Assembly (NCBI GenBank): GCA_017445225.1
Contig: JAFSUN010000003.1
Span: 1-64,000, forward strand
Length of the DNA: 64,000 bases
Reading direction: 5' to 3'
Source: Erysipelotrichaceae bacterium
GTDB lineage: Bacteria > Bacillota_I > Bacilli_A > Erysipelotrichales > Erysipelotrichaceae
The notes beneath the pieces are model-generated. The model was not told the origin of the DNA, did not search any database, and was given only the letters and a program-made list of their open reading frames with translations. The position numbers and the translations under genes are program-made. This document shows, piece after piece, positions 59,450 to 64,000 of this stretch; the stretch's first letter is position 1, and each line of letters starts with the position of its first letter.

Positions 59450-60832
59450 CTAGAAGTCGAGATTTCTCGGCGTACGCGGGTAGGACAGAACGTCTCTGAT
59501 GTTCTCCATGCCGGTGATGTACATTAACAGTCTTTCGAAGCCGACACCGAAGCCGGAATGCTTGCAGCAGCCGTACTTTCTCAAGTCCAGATACCACTTC
59601 AGGGATTCCTGCGGAACGTGCTTCTCTTCCATTCTCTTTACCAGCATGTCATACCGCTCTTCTCTCTGGCTGCCGCCGCACAGTTCGCCAACCACCGGCA
59701 TTAACAGGTCAGTAGCGGCTACGGTCCGGTTGTCATCGTTAAGGCGCATGTAGAAGGACTTGGATTCCTTCGGATAGTTCATGACGAAGACCGGTCCCTT
59801 GCAGATGACTTCGGTCAGGTACTTCTCATGTTCGGTCTGGATGTCCATGCCCCAGAAGACCTTGTTCTCAAAGCGGTCTTCCACCTTCTTCAGTTCTTCC
59901 AGAACATCGGCGTATTCCATTCTGGCAAACGGCGTATTCAGGACGTGATTGAGTCTTTCATCCAGGGTTTTGTCGATCATGCTGTTGAAGAACTTCATCT
60001 CTTCCGGACAGTTGTCATAGACATAGCCGATGCAGAACTTGACCATGTCCTCCATCAGGTTCATGTCGTCTTCCAGATCGGCAAAGGCGATCTCCGGTTC
60101 GCACATCCAGAATTCGTTGGCGTGCTTCTTGGTGTTGGAGTTCTCGGCCCGGAAGGTCGGACCGAATGTATAGACGTCGCGGAAGGCCAGAGCATAGGCT
60201 TCAACGTGCAGCTGACCGCTGACCGTCAGGGAAGCGTGCTTGCCGAAGAAGTCCTGATCGTACTTGTTATCTTCTCTGGTGGTAACGGTGAAGACTTCAC
60301 CGGCACCCTCGGCATCATTGCCGGTAATGATCGGCGTATGAACATAGACAAAGCCCTGATCCTGGAAGAATTCGTGAATGGCCATGGCCAGTACGCTTCT
60401 GACGCGGAAAACGGCGGAGAAGGTATTGGTGCGCGGACGCAGGTGAGCGATCTCACGGAGATATTCAAAGGAATGTCTCTTCTTCTGCAGCGGGTAATCG
60501 TTGCTGCAGGAGCCCTCAACGGTGGCTTCCGTCAGTTCCAGTTCAAAAGGCTGCTTCATTTCCGGAGTCAGTTTGAACTTGCCGGTTACGGTCAGAGCCG
60601 TGCCGGTCAGCTGATGGCTCAGTTCTTCAAAGTTGGCCAGCTGTTCGGTATAGACCAGCTGACAGTTCTTGAAATAGGTTCCGTCATTCAGTTCGATGAA
60701 ACCCACCTTGCCGTTGAAGCGGTTGGTCCTGACCCAGCCCTGCAGCTGGACATAGTTAAGTCCGTCCAGGGTGATCTGATCGTTGGCATAAACCAGTTCA
60801 AACAGTTCTCTGATCGTCATGAATTCAAACAT
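59450..60832 (-). CDS. asnS: Asparaginyl-tRNA synthetase
   Basis: Class II enzyme. N-terminal anticodon-binding OB fold ([21 protein letters not shown]), motif 2 [20 protein letters not shown], motif 3 [15 protein letters not shown] near the end. The gene follows a T-box leader, as expected for control by uncharged tRNA-Asn. 460 residues. GAGGGGG lies 11 bases upstream. Confidence 0.96.
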   Translation of the reverse strand: MFEFMTIRELFELVYANDQITLDGLNYVQLQGWVRTNRFNGKVGFIELNDGTYFKNCQLVYTEQLANFEELSHQLTGTALTVTGKFKLTPEMKQPFELELTEATVEGSCSNDYPLQKKRHSFEYLREIAHLRPRTNTFSAVFRVRSVLAMAIHEFFQDQGFVYVHTPIITGNDAEGAGEVFTVTTREDNKYDQDFFGKHASLTVSGQLHVEAYALAFRDVYTFGPTFRAENSNTKKHANEFWMCEPEIAFADLEDDMNLMEDMVKFCIGYVYDNCPEEMKFFNSMIDKTLDERLNHVLNTPFARMEYADVLEELKKVEDRFENKVFWGMDIQTEHEKYLTEVICKGPVFVMNYPKESKSFYMRLNDDNRTVAATDLLMPVVGELCGGSQREERYDMLVKRMEEKHVPQESLKWYLDLRKYGCCKHSGFGVGFERLLMYITGMENIRDVLSYPRTPRNLDF

Positions 60833-60857
60833 AGTAATTAAATCCCCCTCAAAAAAT

Positions 60858-61050
60858 AAAACGCCCCTTAAGGAGCGTCATTAACGCGGTACCATCCTTT
60901 TTTGTACTCTTGGGCAGTTAACGCCTGGCTTACGGGGCTGTCTACGTTATCTCCAGCCCGACTCGCGGAGTGTTACAGCGCATTCAGTACCGGGGATTTC
61001 TCACCAGCTACCCTCTCTGTACGGTCCTGTTCAATGCGTGCTTTCCGTTC
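60858..61050 (-). promoter_or_regulatory. T-box riboswitch upstream of asnS
   Basis: The minus strand holds the conserved GGATGGTACCGCG T-box (60886-60898), an AGAGAGGGTAGC stem I segment with GGTGAGAAATCC, and the terminator ACGCTCCTT/AAGGGGCGT with a T-rich end at 60851-60879. AAC at 60972-60974 (a codon for Asn) is a suitable specifier. Uncharged tRNA-Asn would favour read-through. Confidence 0.87.
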
Positions 61051-61057
61051 AAAGTCT

Positions 61058-61690
61058 TTACTTAAACTTTTTTGCTGAATTGGTTTCAAATATCAGTTCC
61101 TGAATATTTGAGACTACATCGATCTCCTTCAGAATGACACCCCTCGGCACCTTGAAGTGCTGATGAGTAAAATCTATCAATCCCGTGATTCCGCATTCGG
61201 CCAGTCGGTCGACCAGCTGCTGACAGTCCTGCGATACGGTAATGATCGCAATATGGCAGTCGGACGGTATTCTCTGTTCCAGTTCATCAACATGATAAAT
61301 CGGAACACCATTCTTTACCCCGAGGACTTCGGGATTGATGTCAAAAGCCATTACGACTTCACCGACAACATAATCCCAGCGATTGTAGTTTAGTAGTGCC
61401 TGACCCAGATTTCCAACACCGATCAAAATGATTTTTTCATCAAAACCCGATCCCAGCTTTTCATTGAAAACGTTGATCAGTTTTTCAATGTCATAGCCGT
61501 AGCCCTGTTTTCCCAGACAGCCGATAAAGGACAGGTCTCTTCTGATGGTCGTGGAAGAAATGTCAACGAGTTCACTTAACTCTGATGACAGCACCCGGGT
61601 CATGCCCTGCGAATGTAACTTACGCAAGGCCTTTAAGTAGATAGGATACCGTTGCATAGTTGCTTTCGGTACAATATGATACTCTTGCAT
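61058..61690 (-). CDS. rex: Redox-sensing transcriptional repressor Rex
   Basis: Senses NADH/NAD+ and represses fermentation genes. Winged helix (SSELSELVDISSTTIRRDLSF, YGYDIEKL) and Rossmann domain with IGVGNLGQALLNY and FDINP. C-terminal FETNSAKKF swap helix. 210 residues. ATG at 61690 with AGGTGG upstream. No Rex palindrome seen nearby. Confidence 0.94.
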   Translation of the reverse strand: MQEYHIVPKATMQRYPIYLKALRKLHSQGMTRVLSSELSELVDISSTTIRRDLSFIGCLGKQGYGYDIEKLINVFNEKLGSGFDEKIILIGVGNLGQALLNYNRWDYVVGEVVMAFDINPEVLGVKNGVPIYHVDELEQRIPSDCHIAIITVSQDCQQLVDRLAECGITGLIDFTHQHFKVPRGVILKEIDVVSNIQELIFETNSAKKFK

Positions 61691-61892
61691 AACCACACCA
61701 CCTATAATAAACTTCCTCACTGCAGCCAAAAGGTCACAGTGATACATTTATTTTACTTACTTAAGGATTATTTGCAACATTTATTCACACTAAAGTTACA
61801 AATACTCCCTTGGGGCGGGATCAATTCGGCCATTTTTGGAAATAATGGGTTTATTTCGCTCAGAAAATGGCTTTCAGAGGTCATTTTTTGGC

Positions 61893-62897
61893 TTATAACT
61901 CCAGTGAAGGGTCAGCATCGATGTCCAAATCGGCGAAGATCCCCTTCTTATAGGCGATGTATCCGCTTGCTCCGATCATGGCCGCATTATCGGTACAGTA
62001 GGCCAGTGGCGGAATGATGTAGGAGATGCCCGGATGCTTCTTCATGTGCTCCACGGTCAGCTCTCTTAAGCGGGAATTGGCCGCCACGCCGCCGGCCAGG
62101 ATCAGCTGTCTGACTTCCCTTTCCCTCAAGGCGATCTCCACCCGGCTCCATAATTCCTCCAGGGCGGCTTCCTGGAAGGAAGCGCACATGTCGCAGACAT
62201 TTACCTCTTCGCCCAGACGCTCGCATCTCTTGATGCTCTGCATGACGGCGCTCTTGAGGCCGGAGAAGGAGAAATCCAGCGGATTTTCGGTATGGACCTT
62301 CGGCAGCCTGTAGACGGGTTTACCCTGCTTAGCCAGTTTATCAACGATCGGTCCACCCGGGTAGCTTAAGCCCAGAACGCGGGCCACCTTGTCATAGGCT
62401 TCGCCGACCGCATCATCCTGGGTGGAGCCGATCACTTCGAAATCATAGTCTTCCTTCATGATGACCAGTTCCGTATGACCGCCCGATACCACCAGCGCCA
62501 GCAGCGGAAACTTCAGTTCCTCCACGAAGGCATTGGCATAGATGTGGCCGGTCAGATGATGGACCGGCACCAGGGGCTTGCCGTAAGCCCAGGCCAGCGT
62601 CTTGGCTGCCATGACACCGACGTGCAGAGAGCCGACCAGGCCCGGCCCGACGGTCACGGCGATGGCATCGATGTCATCCATGGTCACGCCGGCTTCCTGC
62701 AGGGCTTCCCGGATGACGATGCTGATGTTTTCAATGTGAATGCGGCTGGCCACCTCCGGTACGACCCCGCCGTACTTCCGGTGGACATCTATCTGACTGG
62801 AAACCTTGCTGGAAAGGATCTCCCGGCCGTTACGGACGATCGCACAGGCGGTCTCGTCACAGCTTGATTCCAGCGCTAACAATGTTACTGTCTCCAT
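61893..62897 (-). CDS. tsaD: tRNA t6A synthesis protein TsaD
   Basis: Threonylcarbamoyl transferase to A37 of ANN-decoding tRNAs. Metal motif VHHLTGHIYANA near residue 107, VSGGHTEL, LAGGVAANSRLR and CTDNAAMIG. 334 residues. Two bases after rimI. Confidence 0.97.
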   Translation of the reverse strand: METVTLLALESSCDETACAIVRNGREILSSKVSSQIDVHRKYGGVVPEVASRIHIENISIVIREALQEAGVTMDDIDAIAVTVGPGLVGSLHVGVMAAKTLAWAYGKPLVPVHHLTGHIYANAFVEELKFPLLALVVSGGHTELVIMKEDYDFEVIGSTQDDAVGEAYDKVARVLGLSYPGGPIVDKLAKQGKPVYRLPKVHTENPLDFSFSGLKSAVMQSIKRCERLGEEVNVCDMCASFQEAALEELWSRVEIALREREVRQLILAGGVAANSRLRELTVEHMKKHPGISYIIPPLAYCTDNAAMIGASGYIAYKKGIFADLDIDADPSLEL

Positions 62898-62898
62898 A

Positions 62899-63339
62899 CT
62901 AAATTCCTTTCATCATGCGGTAGGCATCCTCAAACCCATCGGGATCCTTGTAATAGCCCGGACGGGTATTGACGATGAAGAAACCGCTTCTCTCATACAG
63001 GCTGATGGCCCGCTGATTGGAAACCCGGACTTCCAAGCCAATGGTCTCACAGCCATTCTCCCGGGCCAGGTTTTCCAGATGCTGCATCAGCTGTTCTCCC
63101 AGACCATGGTGCTGCCAGGGAACGTCGATGGCGATGTTGGCGATCTCGGCCTGCTCAAAGATCAGCCAGAGATCATAGAAGCCGATCACTTTGCCGTCTC
63201 TTTCCATGACCCACAGCTGGCAATACGGGTTTTCATTCATTTCATACAGATACTGGTCGCGGTTCCAGGGGTGTTTGAAGCAGCGCTGCTCAATGCCCAG
63301 GATCGCCTCCAGATCCGCTTTTCTCGCTTTTCTGATCAC
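62899..63339 (-). CDS. rimI: Ribosomal-protein-alanine N-acetyltransferase RimI
   Basis: GNAT fold with acetyl-CoA loop WQHHGLGEQLMQHL near residue 75 and ERSGF near the end. 146 residues. Lies between tsaB and tsaD as in many Firmicutes; start overlaps the tsaB stop by one base. Confidence 0.92.
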   Translation of the reverse strand: MIRKARKADLEAILGIEQRCFKHPWNRDQYLYEMNENPYCQLWVMERDGKVIGFYDLWLIFEQAEIANIAIDVPWQHHGLGEQLMQHLENLARENGCETIGLEVRVSNQRAISLYERSGFFIVNTRPGYYKDPDGFEDAYRMMKGI

Positions 63340-63929
63340 TACAGATATTCCTCGTTGCTCTTGAGATAACTGGGAGCCAGCAGGTCAACGTTTTCCACCG
63401 GTGTCCACTGATCCCTTAAAAGCACAAAGTTGCGGCAGAGGTCACCATAGGCGTCCTCACGGCCAAACAGATGCAGATCGCCCACGACCTTGGTGCCGTC
63501 GCTTACGATCTCCTTCATCTTATCATTAGTATAAATGGTATCCTCCATCAGAGGCTTACCATCCTTGTAGCGCCCGACATAGACCCGTTTGGCCCGGGCA
63601 TCGATGATGCTGTAGCAGTCTTCCAGGCCGGCATAAAGCTGCAGAGTGCTGAGGGTATACAGCTTCTTCTCAGCGTTGGAGGCCAGCACCTTGGCAAAGG
63701 TCATGGCGATCCTGACGCCCGTATAGCTTCCCGGTCCTCTGGTAACGACCAGGGCATCAATGTCCTTGGCCGCCAGATTCTGACGGTCAAACATCTTTCT
63801 GACTTCCATCACCAGCAGCTGCGACTGCCTCAAGCGGCCGAACATCTGAACCGCATCGAGCACCTTGTCATCCTTCATCAGACAGATGACCAGAAAAGCA
63901 TGGGAAGTATCCATTCCTAAAGCATACAT
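63339..63929 (-). CDS. tsaB: tRNA t6A synthesis protein TsaB
   Basis: Partner of TsaD. Start YALGMDTSHAFLVICL and VTRGPGSYTGVRIAMTFAK, the family signature, near residue 62. 196 residues. Overlaps tsaE by 13 bases. Confidence 0.94.
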   Translation of the reverse strand: MYALGMDTSHAFLVICLMKDDKVLDAVQMFGRLRQSQLLVMEVRKMFDRQNLAAKDIDALVVTRGPGSYTGVRIAMTFAKVLASNAEKKLYTLSTLQLYAGLEDCYSIIDARAKRVYVGRYKDGKPLMEDTIYTNDKMKEIVSDGTKVVGDLHLFGREDAYGDLCRNFVLLRDQWTPVENVDLLAPSYLKSNEEYL

Positions 63930-64000
63930 ACGGTTTCTGCCACCTCCTCGTATTTCCCGCCGATCGGCGTAATGATGATCTCACGGGAATCATCCTCATT
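63917..64000 (-). CDS. tsaE: tRNA t6A synthesis ATPase TsaE (C-terminal end only)
   Basis: The last 27 codons, running off the window edge to a TAG at 63917-63919, read REIIITPIGGKYEEV near the end. This fits the last strand of TsaE, whose gene usually precedes tsaB. Only position and this short strand support it. Confidence 0.65.
   Translation of the reverse strand, partial: NEDDSREIIITPIGGKYEEVAETVCML

Noticed and set aside
61760-61800. Possible Rex operator upstream of rex
   Set aside because: The TTGTAACTTTAGTGTGAA-like stretch does not form the TTGTTA-TAACAA palindrome expected for Rex.

Overview
The window looks like the chromosome of a low-to-mid-GC Gram-positive bacterium of the Bacillota, most likely an Erysipelotrichia-type organism (inference from gene content and order; no rRNA gene is present to settle it). 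Supporting signs are strong AGGAGG-type ribosome binding sites, intrinsic terminators, lipoprotein signal peptides, a PASTA-domain Ser/Thr kinase with its PP2C phosphatase, a T-box leader before asnS, a Rex regulator, FtsA/FtsZ and the order priA-rsmB-rlmN-prpC-prkC-rsgA-rpe known from Firmicutes. No rRNA, tRNA, CRISPR array or transposase was seen.

Region by region. 1-4.7 kb: the N-terminal 1567 codons of a very large repeat-rich secreted surface protein, cut by the window edge. 5.2-11.8 kb: a five-gene minus-strand operon, reading from substrate-binding lipoprotein through ATPase, fused permease and second ATPase to a 2,3-bisphosphoglycerate-independent phosphoglycerate mutase (iPGM). That iPGM is circularly permuted: it starts in the middle of the phosphotransferase domain, runs to the usual C-terminus, continues through a short linker into the usual N-terminus and ends where it began. 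All seven metal/catalytic ligands of the family can be found. This, with its transporter, is the most unusual thing in the window.

12-21.7 kb: a beta-CASP metallo-beta-lactamase protein, a TetR regulator, a PnuC-type transporter with a 5'-nucleotidase, then an AT-rich three-gene cassette (HTH-membrane regulator, Ig-like protein, secreted protein) lying between two 131-bp direct repeats made of the nucleotidase 3' end; the second repeat is part of a frameshifted nucleotidase remnant. An MFS carrier and an SGNH-type protein follow.

21.7-41 kb: housekeeping. PAP2 phosphatase, transaldolase-family protein, SpoU-type methyltransferase, DUF2812-like protein, ftsZ, ftsA; then rpmB and small genes on the plus strand; then the long minus-strand cluster from priA to rpe plus gmk. 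Several genes usual in this neighbourhood (def, fmt, rpoZ, coaBC, thiN) are absent. 41-44.5 kb: rqcH (ribosome quality control), an rRNA m5C methyltransferase and an RsuA-type pseudouridine synthase on the plus strand.

44.5-64 kb: mainly minus strand. Lipase-like hydrolase, nitroreductase, alkaline-phosphatase-superfamily phosphodiesterase, SseB-like protein, triple-repeat lipoprotein, MFS carrier, an AbrB/RelE-type toxin-antitoxin pair with a clear promoter and direct-repeat operator, a heterodimeric ABC exporter, a YgjP-like metallopeptidase, an ABC-F protein, a membrane-anchored protein with a degenerate amidase-like domain, asnS with its T-box, rex, and the tsaE-tsaB-rimI-tsaD operon for tRNA t6A synthesis (tsaE cut by the window edge).
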